Assembly (NCBI GenBank): GCA_029582265.1
Contig: CM055827.1
Location: 977,074-1,041,073, forward strand
DNA length: 64,000 nucleotides
Direction: 5' to 3'
Source: Zoroaster sp. YZ-2022
Lineage: Eukaryota > Echinodermata > Asteroidea > Forcipulatida > Zoroasteridae
Within the stretch, counting starts at the first letter, position 1. The number at the start of each line of letters is the position of its first letter. A program made the position numbers and the translations under genes. Below the pieces are notes generated by a model that searched no databases, was not told the DNA's origin, and worked only from the letters and a program-made list of their open reading frames with translations. Of this stretch, positions 35,301 to 46,216 are shown piece after piece.

Positions 35301-38300
35301 CACAATCAAAAAGATTGCAGGGTGAATTTGGTCTGAAAATTTTTTAGTAAAATTTGTTAATTTATTTTTTCCTTTTTCAGCATACTCTCAGAATACTCTT
35401 CGCAAAAAACATTAACATTCTTTACGAGAGCTCAATAAATATATAATAGGCTTACCATCTTGAGCAATGTCAAAAGCCACCTCCTTACTGTCGACGTTAT
35501 CAAAGCATAGCGAAAAATCAAAGTGAGAACTGTTGATGTATTCCTCCTCAAAGTGGAAATAATTGATGACAAAAGTTCTACTGGATATTTCGTCTGTGCC
35601 ATTCTTATAACACAACAAAGAGAAAAACAAAGGTTTTGATTCTTTGATCTTGTCATTAGTATTTTATTCATAATTTACTATGATTATTATATCTTTCTGG
35701 TAATGAAACAAAGGGTTCCTCAAAAGTGCCTATGGCACTGTAGCTAATAAGCCATGTGAAAAGAAGAATCTAAGATCTATCAATTTTGATCCACCCTTGC
35801 CCCTTTGGCCCCCTCCTAGATCCACCTTTGGCCCTCCTAGATCCACCTTTGGCTCCCTAGATCCACCCTTTCCCCCATTGGCCCCTAGATCCACCCTTTC
35901 TCCCTTTCCCCCTCCTAGATCCACCCTTTCCCCTTTGTCCCCCTAGATCCACCCTTGCCCCCTTTGGCCCCCCCTAGATCCACCTTGCCCCCTTTGGCCC
36001 CCCTCCTAGATCCAACCTTCCCCCCTTAGATCCTCCTTAGCCCCCTCCTTTCCCCCTTGATCCACCCTTGCCCCCTTTGGCCCCTCCTAGATCCACCCAT
36101 GCCATCCCCCTAGATCCACCCGTTCCCCCTTTGGCCCCTAGATCCACCCTTTCCCCCTTTGACCCCTAGATCCACCCTAGCCCCCCACATTCCACCCTTG
36201 CCCATTTGGCCCCCCCTAGATCCACCCGTTCCCCCTTTGGCCCCTAGATCCACCCTTGCCCATTTGTCCCCCTAGATCCACCCTTTCCCCCTTTGACCCC
36301 CTAGCCCCCACATTCCACCCTTGCCCATTTGGCCCCCTAGATCCACCCTTGCCCCCTTTGGCCCCTCCTAGATCCACCCTTGCCCCATTTGGCCCCCTAG
36401 ATCCATCCATTGCCCTTTGGCTCCCCTTTGGCCCCCCTTGATCCACCCTTTTTCCCCCTAGATCCACCCTTGCCCATTTGGCCCCCTAGATCCACCCTTT
36501 CCCCTTTGGCCCCTCCTAGATCCACCCTTTCCATTGGCCCCCCCAGATTCACCCTTTTCCCCCTTTGGCCCTCTAGATCTACCCTTTCCCTATTTGGCCC
36601 TCTAGATCCACCCTTGCCTATTTGGACCCCCCTAGATCCACCTATTCCCCCTTTGGCCCCCTAGATCCACCCATGCCCCATTTGGCCCCCTAGATCCACC
36701 CTGCCCCCTTTGGTCCCCTTGATCCACCGTTGCCCCCTTTGGCCCCCTTGATCCACCGTTGCCCCCTTTGGCCTTCTCCCTTTGACCTTCTCCCTTTGAC
36801 CCCCCAGCCCCTCACCCTTGCCCCCTAGATCCACCCTTGCCCCTTTGACCCGCTAGATCCACCCTTGCCTTCTTTGGACCCCCTAGATCCACCCTTTCCC
36901 CCTATGCCCCTCCCCCTCCTAGATCCACCCTTGTCCCCTTTGGTCCCCCTCCTAGATCTACCCTTGCCGCCTATGGCCCCCTCCTAGATCCACCTTACCC
37001 TTTTGGCCCCCTAGATCCACCCTTGGTCAAGTGCAAAAGTTTACCTTCTTTTTGCTCAAGCAAAACTTCATCATGATTGGCATGCTTGAATTTGCTTTCT
37101 CTAACCCACCCTGGGTATTCCAGTTAGCCTTTAGTGGAAGAAAACAGAACAAAAAATTAAGTGACATTTCAGATTCTGTGAGCTTTGTACTCCTGACAAT
37201 TTACTAACAGCATAAGTCAATTACGGTTTTTTAACAAATATTTAAAAATTTTACATTTATAAAAAGAACTTTTAAGGAAAGGAACAACAAAAAGTTGAAC
37301 ATTTTTGTAAAAAATTAAAATATAAAAAACATTGTCCACTGTTCCTCAAAGACATGAGCATCTACTGTGATGAAACTTTAGTTTTTTAATGATATATTTC
37401 TTGAAAAATAGCAGTTTGGAATGAATATACATTACCAGACACCAATGTTGTACTTACCCTTTTAAATGTGACAGAGTAAAATATTTTAAACAGTGCGGTC
37501 TGTTTGATGCTTAATTGTTTGTCACATACAGAGTGTGCCAAAAAAGTGCAACATTGACAAATTATTTTTTTTGAAAGGCAAAAAACACTTTGATGGAAAC
37601 CTGGTGTAATGCCATAGGTAGAACAGTTTCTTAGCTACATGAAACTTTTTCCCCGGTCAATTCCGATGTTTTTTTAAAGGAAACTAGAGCAAAATTGCAG
37701 AAGCATGTCAAATTCTCATTGGGCCTCTCTGTGTGTTGGGAACCTTATCAGGGGTGTGAATGCTGTCATGGCTGAGGAAGTAAATGAATGCACACATGAT
37801 CAATGTCAATCAATATTTTATTTTATTTTCAATACATGTATAACATAACAATATGATCTAATGATTCCTTATCTCAATTATATTCACATGGTGAGTTGCA
37901 TTTTTTGCTGAAATAATACTTTTGTGAGAAAATAATTTATAAGTCCATTTCAGGTAAATTAAAGACATTGCACACTTTTGTGTTATTTACACAGATATAA
38001 AATAACAATCTTTGTAGATATTTACAAGTAAAGCGCACATCAATAAATACATTATGTCTTCTTTATGTTATAAATAATGAAATTCAAGGTAAAAGTATCA
38101 CTTATGTTTCTGGCATCAAATTAAAATGTCTTCTTCATGCATCATGAAATTCAAGTTCATAAATACATAACCCAGATTCAGCATGTCCAGGTGAGAGTGG
38201 CCCAAGTAAAATTTACACCCTTTCACTTAATTGATTGTATTTCTGGATCTAGGGACCCAAATGGGATGGGGTAAAAAGGGGTGGATTGAGAAATAGTCAG

Positions 38301-41300
38301 GCTTTATTGTAAAATATAATTTCATTGAAGAAAAAAACATTAAACAGTTTTAATTATTTGTTTTCTGAATGTTGCACTTTTTTGGCACACTATTACATAA
38401 GGGGGCAAGAGTACAATTAATATTGAAATATTTATCTTACAGATGAGAAGAAGAACTCCCACGTGCTGTTTATTACAGAGCCATTTTGATACCAGCTCGG
38501 AGACCAGTTGATCTTCTTTGCAATCCATGATTCTGTTTCAATTTCACGAAGCACTGTCTGCATGAAAATTAATAATGGCTTTACTGCATTATAATTTCAT
38601 TTTGAATGTACATTACATTATTTCCTATTTGTACCATCATGTGCAGTGTACACATTAATATTCAACTACATACAGTAAACATTACGACTATCTACATCTA
38701 TATGAAAAATAGGTGCTAATTAAGACATGTGTTCAAATTAAGAGTTTTTGGCTACGGCTATGCCATATTGGATGTAGCGGCTATGCCGTATTGGATGTAG
38801 CGGCTATGCCATATTGGATGTAGCGGCTATGCCATATTGGATGTAGCGGCTATGCCGTATTGGATGTAGCGGCTACGCCATATTGGATGTAGCGGCTATG
38901 CCGTATTGGATGTAGCGGCTATGCCATATTGGATGTAGCGGCAATGCTGAAGTATAGGAAGAAACAGTAATTTAGCCTTAGCTGTTGCCAAAGCCATATT
39001 TTTGGAAACAGCCTAAGTTTAGCTGTAAAAAGGAATTAATTGGCTGAAGCGCTCTCATTTTACAGAAAACACAAACAATCAACTTCAAAGGATTTGCCAT
39101 TTGCCACAAAGTGTTTTCTGTTTTCTAATGATGAAACATTGAGATGGAACTTTCACAAGATGGTTTTACTTACTTTCACAAGATGGTTGTTTAATTTATG
39201 TCTTGATTCAGAATTAGCATTTTTGCCTTAATTACTTATGATGTATTATTTCTTTGAGGTTCTTCAATACATTTTTCTTCAGATTTGTGTCAAATCTTAA
39301 ATAAATGAATCACATAGAGTTTAAAAATAAAATCAACTTGGCCTGGTTGAAAACAAATCAATATCTTTGACTAACCACGCCTTGATACTGCCATTCTTGA
39401 GCATCTAGACTGAATAAGCCAACAACATTCTTTAGTTGGACATGAATACCATCAGGCGATAAAGCAAAATGAGATTTCACATTTATTGGGGAGATGTTGC
39501 ATGATCCATTGTTCATGTTGATTTTGTAGGTCAGTCCTAGAAAACAAAGATCACATATTTACATGAAACGTGGATAAAAGTTGATGATGGTATCAAACAT
39601 CCCTTGATATAACTTTAGTCTTAACAATAAGTGAGTTTATGATACACTGGCATTTTGTCAAAATGAAAGCACAGCATTGGTCCAACTCCCAAAAGCATTT
39701 GACTTCATTATTATGAACATTTAAAGCAGAATATTGAAAATATTTTATCCGGAGGGACCTTTATTTGAGATATCAAACTTGCTCTTTGGGAGAGCCCCAA
39801 CTATAGGCTGGATAGCTCATGGTTAGTAGAGCACTGGTACATTAATCCAGAGGTCACACAGAGGTCACACAGGTTCCAGTCCTGCTTTGGTAAAAAAAAA
39901 TTCACTTCAAAATTAATTTATGTACATAATGAGTTTCTCTTGTGATTTATTTAAAGATTTTAACAAAATCTGAAGAATTACATGTATTTACCTGTATTGA
40001 AATCATCCAGTTGGCGGTATTTTGTATGTATTTTGGAACTATTTCTCATAGTGTAATAGAAGACAACCATATTAGCTTTGAAGTCATAAAACTCCTGTAG
40101 TTGATGAAAACATGAAATGAATGAAACAATCTTAATGACTTGAGGAGTTTTGCTATACTTAGTAATGCTATAAATTGGGTTAGCATAGTGATATTTAATT
40201 GGATTGGGTTTTTAGTCATTTTGATCATGTAGGGTATCCCCCAGCATAATTCTCTGGGATTTAATTCGCACTTTCTTCTTAAACTGAACAGAATTTTTTT
40301 TTGCCTTTTGAAGCTGTTTCCTGAGATCCTGCTCTCAGGAAACAGCTTCAAAAAGGAATTTTAAAAATACTTTTCATTTGTGATTTGACAGAAGTAAAAA
40401 AAATCCTGGAAAATGGGTAGCAGGCCTGGGTCTCCCTTTGGTCTAGAGGACAAAGTCCCTGAACCTCCTGGATGCTTAATTTTGGAGGATTTACAGACTC
40501 TCCTTATCTCCACAAACAAGAAACTCAATGTTTAGACACAAAATAAGCTAGTTCTTGCTTTTCTTGGTGGCTACCTCTCTTCTTTCAAGAGAATTGAGGG
40601 AAAGGGAGATTTGTAAAAAATCCTGAAATCAGGAAAAATCCTGATAAATCACAGGCCTGTGAGAGAGAACAGTGAGGAATTACTATAATCAGGCAACTCA
40701 GGATAATTAATAATTTAATAAATAAATAAATGAATAATAGTAATAAATATTAATTCATTCAACATTAATATTTCTGTGTAAATGTACACCCATTTTGGGT
40801 TGTCAGATTCTTGGAAATATTGTAAATCATGCATAATGAAAAATACAATGGAACAATTGCATTTATATCTTACCACTGCAAAGAATACTTTCTTGTCATC
40901 TGATGCTACCATCTCCAAACTTACGCTAAAGTGGTCTGGAATCTTAGGGAATGGTTTTGGGCTTTTGCGACCTGGACAAACAACTCCCAAAGGTGGCTTT
41001 ATTGTGGAGAAAATATTAATATTATGCCTTATTATTTACTCTCTCTAATATTTAAGTTCCAAATATACCTATAAGGGTCATTCATACATGAAGACACAGC
41101 TCAATTGGTGCAAAAGTTAATTTACACATTTACGGTGGTCAATGTAGAATTGTTCGTAGAATTGTGATACCTGCCTTCAAATTTTATTTCAGAACGAATA
41201 TAATTTTACTAATTTTACTAAAATGATATCACTTGAAAGAAATTTATAGGGATGTTCCAGTTAAAACCACATCAACTTGATAGTATAAGAACTGGAAAAT

Positions 41301-43944
41301 ATTTGAGGTTTTACCGACCAAAATATGAAAGAAAAGCAAGTAAGCAAACACAATGTAACCAACTCAGTTGTTAATGACAATAATTGATTAAGATTACCTC
41401 AAATGAGCGATTAGAAAAATGTGGATGATACTGTACATCAAAGAACTCATACACATGACTGTAGTTATGGCTACCATTACCAGGAACAAAATGACCGTCA
41501 ATGAACTCATCATGATTACAGGCTAAAAACAGGATGAAAACAGTTTTTTTTTAAATAATGTACATCTAGACAAATGTTGGAACATATGATTCCCAAAATA
41601 TATTCATCATAAATACATGTAAATCAGATATATTTTGTAATTATGAAGTATATATTTTAATGTGTTTTATTGTCTGCTTATTATGCTAATATACTATTAC
41701 TATAGTGGTGTTAGATATGGGTTATACTATTACTATAGTGGTGTTAGATATGGGTTATACTTTTATTATTGGTTTGCTATAGAAACAAGGCAAGAACACA
41801 AATCATTCATAATGGCAATTCCATGATTACTCACGTTACATTTTTGAGGTTTTGGGCCCACTCTTAATGCCAATTTACTCATCAGTGTTTTCACAGAAGT
41901 TTCATTATAATCAGACCTTACTATACTGAACAAAATTATAAACGCCCCATGTGGCACTTTGAAACTTTTATTAGCCTTAGAGGTTGCAAAATCATACAAA
42001 ATTCATTTTGTTGTTCAATATGCTACAGATTACTGTCCGTTAGAACACGATAGTGGCGTCTGGCAATCATGGACATGCATGTGGACACGGTGGGGGTCAG
42101 GTTGAAACATGGGGCATTTATATTTTTGCTCAGTGTATAACACAGAAATTTGTTATATGTACAATATGTAACAGAAAAATGCTGGTTACTCATGTTACAT
42201 TTTTTGAACATGCATAAAATGTTATATTTTCTCTCACATCGCATACATAATGCAACTACTGTTAAAAAACTGATAGTGAAATATATATTATGGCATTAAG
42301 AGAGGGCCCAAAATCTCAAAAATGTAACGTGAGTAACCATGGAAATGCCCATAACAAATATTTATTCAAGAAAATACATGTAGACAGGAAAACTATTTTT
42401 GAATTCAGAACAAAACAATAACTTACCTGTGCCATTTAAGCTTAGCCTCAATGGTACCTCCACATCCCCATATGAACCATAATACCCAGGTATGGTGAAA
42501 TAATAATTCAACAGAGACGTCTCATTTCTCTTCTTTTCATACCAACAGCTTTGCCAGTGATTAGCTGGTATCCCACGCACATATGTTTTCCCTATATATG
42601 TCTCGTTGTACTTGGCACCAAATCTGAAGATATCATTAACGCTACCGATGTGAGCTGTACCGTTTTCCAGTTGGAAGCCGTAGATGTTGAAACTGTGGGC
42701 GGTTAGATTCTGTACTTTGCAGCTTCCATCTGACAAAAGGTGGATTTTTTTTATTATTTCAGAATCAAAATATGCATTAAAGGGACAACACTGTCACGAT
42801 CAACAGGGCATGGAATTGGAGTGTTACTTTTAGATTAACTCAGTGACTGAAAATAATACCCCACATGATAAGGTCATATTACCATTGCTGATTCCATGCC
42901 CTGTTGAAATTAAGTCCGCTCTGATCGTGACGATATTGTCCCTTTAAGTTACTTTTTGTTACATTTAGGTCAATTCAAGGGAAAGTTCTCTGGTTTTTAA
43001 GTGCAATGTTGTCTGGTTTGAGCTAGAATACAACTTCTCAATTAATTTATATAGGCCTATCACTCGATTGAACTGGAAGTTCACCTGAACACCGTGTGTT
43101 TGTTCCAACAAACACTAAATCTCTGGTTTTTGAGGGTTTTGTTTGCAGTGTGCCCTCCCAATATCTGCCCTGAATTCATAAAACATCAATACATTTAAAT
43201 GTATGATTACAATCATGTATTTATTGTACCTGCTCCAACATGGAAGATCTCTTGTGTTCTGTAGTTTATAACTGTTTGCTTGGTGGTACCATTCCGTATA
43301 TTGGTGACTGCTCCTCGATTGTTGATTTCATCATAGAATTCCACTACTTCAGTTGTATGATTCCGCCCAAGGATGTTTGCCTCTGCCTGTTTGGTTTAAA
43401 TCATTAAATCACATGAATTTGGTAAAGTTTTTAATACATTTTTGGTAATCTGGAAAGAAAGAAATTTTGTACACACAATAATAAACCTTGCAAAAACTAG
43501 TTGTGAATCACCATCTCACTAAGTATTCTGGAGTTTTCTGGAGATTTTGTCTCTCAAAGAATATATTACAAATCTTTAGGGAAAACAGAAATTATAGTTT
43601 CTGGAGAGATATTAATTTTCTTTTACCAAAAAGGGTATTTACTGGCCTAGTGTTTGTTATGGCATGCTTTATTAAATTGGTTAATTAACATACACTACAG
43701 CTATAAATCGGCATATTTTAAGCATACATAGGCCTACATTATGTGTATTCCATATACATATTATTGTATAAAGAAATAAATCCAAACTCATACCTACCCT
43801 TAACATATACTGGTTTGGAAGGACAGGTAGAGGCGGTCCGCCTTCAGATGGTCCATGTAAAGTACAAACATTTGGGTCTGGTTGTGATTGTACACCCATT
43901 ATCACAGCAGTGAGGAATAGAAACATCGTCAAGGTAACAGCCAT
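32334..43944 (-). CDS. Two-module type I membrane glycoprotein, possibly LolA-like, 14 coding exons
   Basis: Exons: 43944-43798, 43386-43230, 42729-42427, 41522-41398, 40996-40874, 40094-39992, 39536-39376, 38557-38441, 37128-37045, 35603-35456, 35163-35054, 33824-33648, 33330-33246, 32455-32334. All are GT-AG and phases join to 653 codons plus stop. Residues 1 to about 20 form a signal peptide (VTLTMFLFLTAVIMGVQS). Residues about 615-638 are a glycine/valine-rich membrane helix, followed by a 15-residue tail. The ectodomain has many N-x-S/T sites. Two similar modules are visible. Each has VEFYD or AVEFYD, then a polar strand region, then NGSCNI or DGSCKV, then a tryptophan-containing segment (NHWQSC in the first). 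I recall this EFYD/GSC/RGIP-x-W pattern in metazoan proteins called LolA-like domain-containing, but this is from memory and not verified. The function is unknown; surface or endolysosomal location is inferred. An acceptor just upstream of the start implies a non-coding 5' exon. Confidence 0.82.
33849..33932. repeat. Short repeat shared with 35683-35756
   Basis: ATCTTTCTGGTAATGAAAC, then TTCCTCA and CTGTAGCT with ATAAGCC, are shared by the two sites in neighbouring introns of the membrane-protein gene, in the same orientation. Origin unknown. Confidence 0.6.
34135..34902. mobile_element. piggyBac-like non-autonomous element with internal duplications
   Basis: It starts CCCTAACTCCCTAGGCC after TTAA at 34131-34134 and ends AGATTGGG before TTAA at 34903-34906. 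AAAATCCTCC/AAAATCCTTC words recur through it. A segment of about 120 bp (CCACCAAGCAAATAATC to TTCACCGCTGCAAATTCC) occurs twice at 34650-34850. An intron of the membrane-protein gene holds it. Confidence 0.65.
35790..37030. repeat. C-rich minisatellite, about 1.24 kb
   Basis: Roughly 28-30-bp units of the form CCCCTAGATCCACCCTTGCC plus CCCTTTGGC repeat about 40 times with indels. The strand transcribed as sense in the surrounding gene is the G-rich one (GGGG, GGGGG and GGG runs in every unit), so the intron RNA could form G-quadruplexes. Frames open on both strands are artefacts of the unit. The array stops about 15 bp from the donor of the exon at 37045-37128. Confidence 0.95.
37529..38393. 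mobile_element. mariner-like non-autonomous element
   Basis: The ends AGTGTGCCAAAAAAGTGCAA (left, from 37532) and its complement on the right form inverted repeats of about 24 bp. TA dinucleotides flank at 37527-37528 and 38394-38395. The 865-bp interior has no transposase. The right end is 46 bp from the splice donor end of the exon at 38441-38557. Confidence 0.75.
38754..38948. repeat. 23-bp minisatellite, eight copies
   Basis: The unit is ATGCCATATTGGATGTAGC plus GGCT, with only C/T and A/G variants between copies. Each unit holds CCATATTGG, which includes an inverted CCAAT. It lies in an intron of the membrane-protein gene. Confidence 0.95.
40375..40665. repeat. Interspersed repeat, copy 2
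   Basis: The same ordered words as 9595-9780, with an extra segment (CCCTTTGGTCTAGAGGACAA and following) after the GGGTCT word. It lies in an intron of the membrane-protein gene. Confidence 0.65.
41815..42352. mobile_element. Element with 58-bp terminal inverted repeats
   Basis: GGCAATTCCATGATTACTCA, CGTTACATTTTTGAG and TTTTGGGCCC at the left are mirrored at the right end (42292-42352). The flanks are CATAAT and CATAAC, a possible 6-bp target duplication. A third copy of the GTTACTCATGTTACATTTTT word lies inside at 42184-42203. Open frames within are short and unrecognised. Confidence 0.65.
42781..42943. mobile_element. TTAA MITE, family C copy 2
   Basis: The ends AGGGACAACACTGTCACGATC and the complement of AGGGACAATATCGTCACGATC (quoted as end motifs only) are flanked by TTAA at 42777-42780 and 42944-42947. 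It is 163 bp with a hairpin-like structure. It lies about 50 bp upstream of the splice acceptor of the membrane-protein exon at 42427-42729. Confidence 0.85.
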
Positions 43945-44149
43945 TTTGGAACTAGAATATAAACGAAAAACATAAAGGCATGAATACTTTTTCATGCGCA
44001 ACAAAATTAGTTACATTTTTATGAACATTTGTAGATACATTTGTAGATACATGTATCAATATAAAAGAAAAGGGTTTTTAATTTATGAAGATGACATCAG
44101 TTCATAGATCAACTACATAAGAGATTCCTGTTTCAAAAATCCCCCTGTG

Positions 44150-44330
44150 TGCACATCCGGGTGAACAGTCAAAACAGGCATAGTTGACTGGTTGACTGGT
44201 TTTGACCTCTATAGCTACTTCCCATTAAAGTGCAGCAATAGTAGGAGGGTTTATGAATATGACATTAGTTCAAAGGTCAACTAGAGAAGAACACTTGAGT
44301 GTATGTCCAGGGTTTAATCAATTTTTTTGT
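44150..44330. repeat. Interspersed repeat shared in inverse with 51740-51900
   Basis: GTTGACTGGTTTTGACC, TATAGCTACTT and the TGTGCACAT-type word occur here and in reverse complement at 51740-51900. Boundaries are not resolved. Confidence 0.5.
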
Positions 44331-44689
44331 ATCCAGAAGAAGAAAAATGGGCATTTGATTTGTAAATTGTTACTATATGTGATTTAAATGATTCTCTTGG
44401 ACATAACTATTTGTGGTTTTTATATGTGTAAAAATGTTATTAAGTTAAAAATGTTTTGATCTTTTTATACAACATTTTGTGGTAACAAGGCTTATGCCAA
44501 CATCGTATGGTCATCAAAAATTGTATGGGCATAAGCACAAATTTGTAAATGACCAATTTACTTAAATATAATCTACAAGTTCCAAACCCTAAAACAGTGA
44601 CATGGGATTGAGACTAACATTATAATGTTAGGGATATATCCCTCTCCAAACCTTTGAGTTGGCAAATACATGGGCCCTATGGCAATGAT

Positions 44690-44965
44690 ACATCATGCAC
44701 TCCCTACCCCTGGCCCCACAATATCCTGCAAAATCCTACTACAAGGGGCACTTTTTGGAGAAAATTCAGCACTGTTGGAAACTGGTACTTTCACCTCTTC
44801 AAATGGGGCAAAATTACTACCTTGCAAGAAGTACAGGCCATATTGCGCTGAATGTGAAAGATCAACGAAAATGTGGTGCATTATGAAGATAAGGACATCA
44901 AAAGTTCACTGATGGATTTTGGAGGATTCAGGAAGGTTCCTAGCCAGAATACCTAGGGGGTTTTA
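44690..44965. mobile_element. piggyBac-like MITE, family D copy 2, decayed ends
   Basis: The internal sequence matches 29654-29904 closely (AAACTGGTACTTTCACCTC, GGGGCAAAATTACTACC, GGAAGGTTCCTAGCCAGAAT). The right end retains CCTAGGGGG before TTTTAA. The left end is not resolved. Confidence 0.65.
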
Positions 44966-45996
44966 ATACAGCTGGAGGTCCTTTTTGATCGTAATGCATT
45001 TACCAAACACTTTTTATATCCCCAACTTTTTTTCTGACATTGTCAGCATTTCTGATTGCCCCGGCCCTGTTGCTATACTCTCCGGATCCCTGCCCCGCGC
45101 CCTGATGACCGGCCGACAACAGTCAACAAGCGGCTCCCGATCGATCAACTGGCACTGCCGAACCATTGACGGGCACTTCCTTCTCTGACAAAGCATGGAG
45201 GAAGTTCCTTCCTCCATGGACAAAGTAACATTTTGGCTCCCTTTTTGGAGATAAAACATAATGTATGAACATGCAACTATCACCATTTTAGCCACTACAA
45301 TGCTACTAACTGTCTCAGGTATAAGGTGGTGATCGACGGGTGTAACTTGTTATCCCTACAGTTAGCTAAGAACAGCTCGGCCTACAAAATATCGATTTTT
45401 TCCCACAGTGATTAGTCTACATTTCCCGCCATACGCGGCGGACTGTGTTAATCCTGTATGTTATACATCGATCTGACACTCAAATAAACATGTTTATTAC
45501 TATCGGCCTGTTATATTGATCTCCGTCATCAGCCCTCCCTGCTTATCCTAAAACAAGACAAGGTCGAAATTATGCCTCCTATCATCGAAAGGTCTTACCG
45601 CCTGCTCTTGGTTGTTGACTTTTATTGATAATCAAACAGGAACATCAAACACAATTGGCGAATACTGGCCTGTCTTGACGATATAAAACACAGCACTTAA
45701 CTTTGAGATGCAATTAACTAGACCTTGTAAAAAAAATAATAATGACAACGGTGTTTCTAACCTGTTACATGTAATGCATGAGTGCCAGTCGTAGCTGGGT
45801 GGAGGAAATGTATAGGCAGCAGTATGCAGATACGGTCTAATGAATACAATACAATACCATGTTACACAAGCCCCATAAAGAGAACTTGAGAAGGCGTATC
45901 ACGTGTTGATAAAGTTTGTGTCCTTTGTATTTTTGGGGGAACAAATCATTGCATTTTTAGTAATGACTTTGCAAATTACAGAGGTGACCTGCTTAA

Positions 45997-46216
45997 AGGG
46001 ACTATATATCTTCACGATCAACAGGGCATGGAATCAGAGTGCTAGTTTAGTTTTACATAAAGTCAGTGACTGAGAAACTTAATACCTCACATGATGGTCA
46101 TATTACCAATGCTGTTGCATATGAGCCAGTAATTTCCAGTCAGTGTTCATCTTAATCTAGGACACCGATTCTATGCCCTGTTGAAAGTCTGCTCTGATCA
46201 TGACGATATTGTCCCT
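45997..46216. mobile_element. TTAA MITE, family C copy 3
   Basis: The left flank is TTAA at 45993-45996, and the right end GATATTGTCCCT is followed by TTGA, a decayed TTAA. The body shares CACGATCAACAGGGCATGGA with copy 2. Non-coding. Confidence 0.75.

Noticed and set aside
35730..36664. Glycine- or proline-rich proteins encoded by the C-rich array
   Set aside because: The frames result from the repeat unit, are open on both strands, and sit in an intron of a well-supported gene.
45060..45185. GC-rich patch as a coding exon or CpG-island promoter of the membrane-protein gene
   Set aside because: Short open frames on both strands show no recognisable motif, and I could not link it to the 5' exon by a splice donor.
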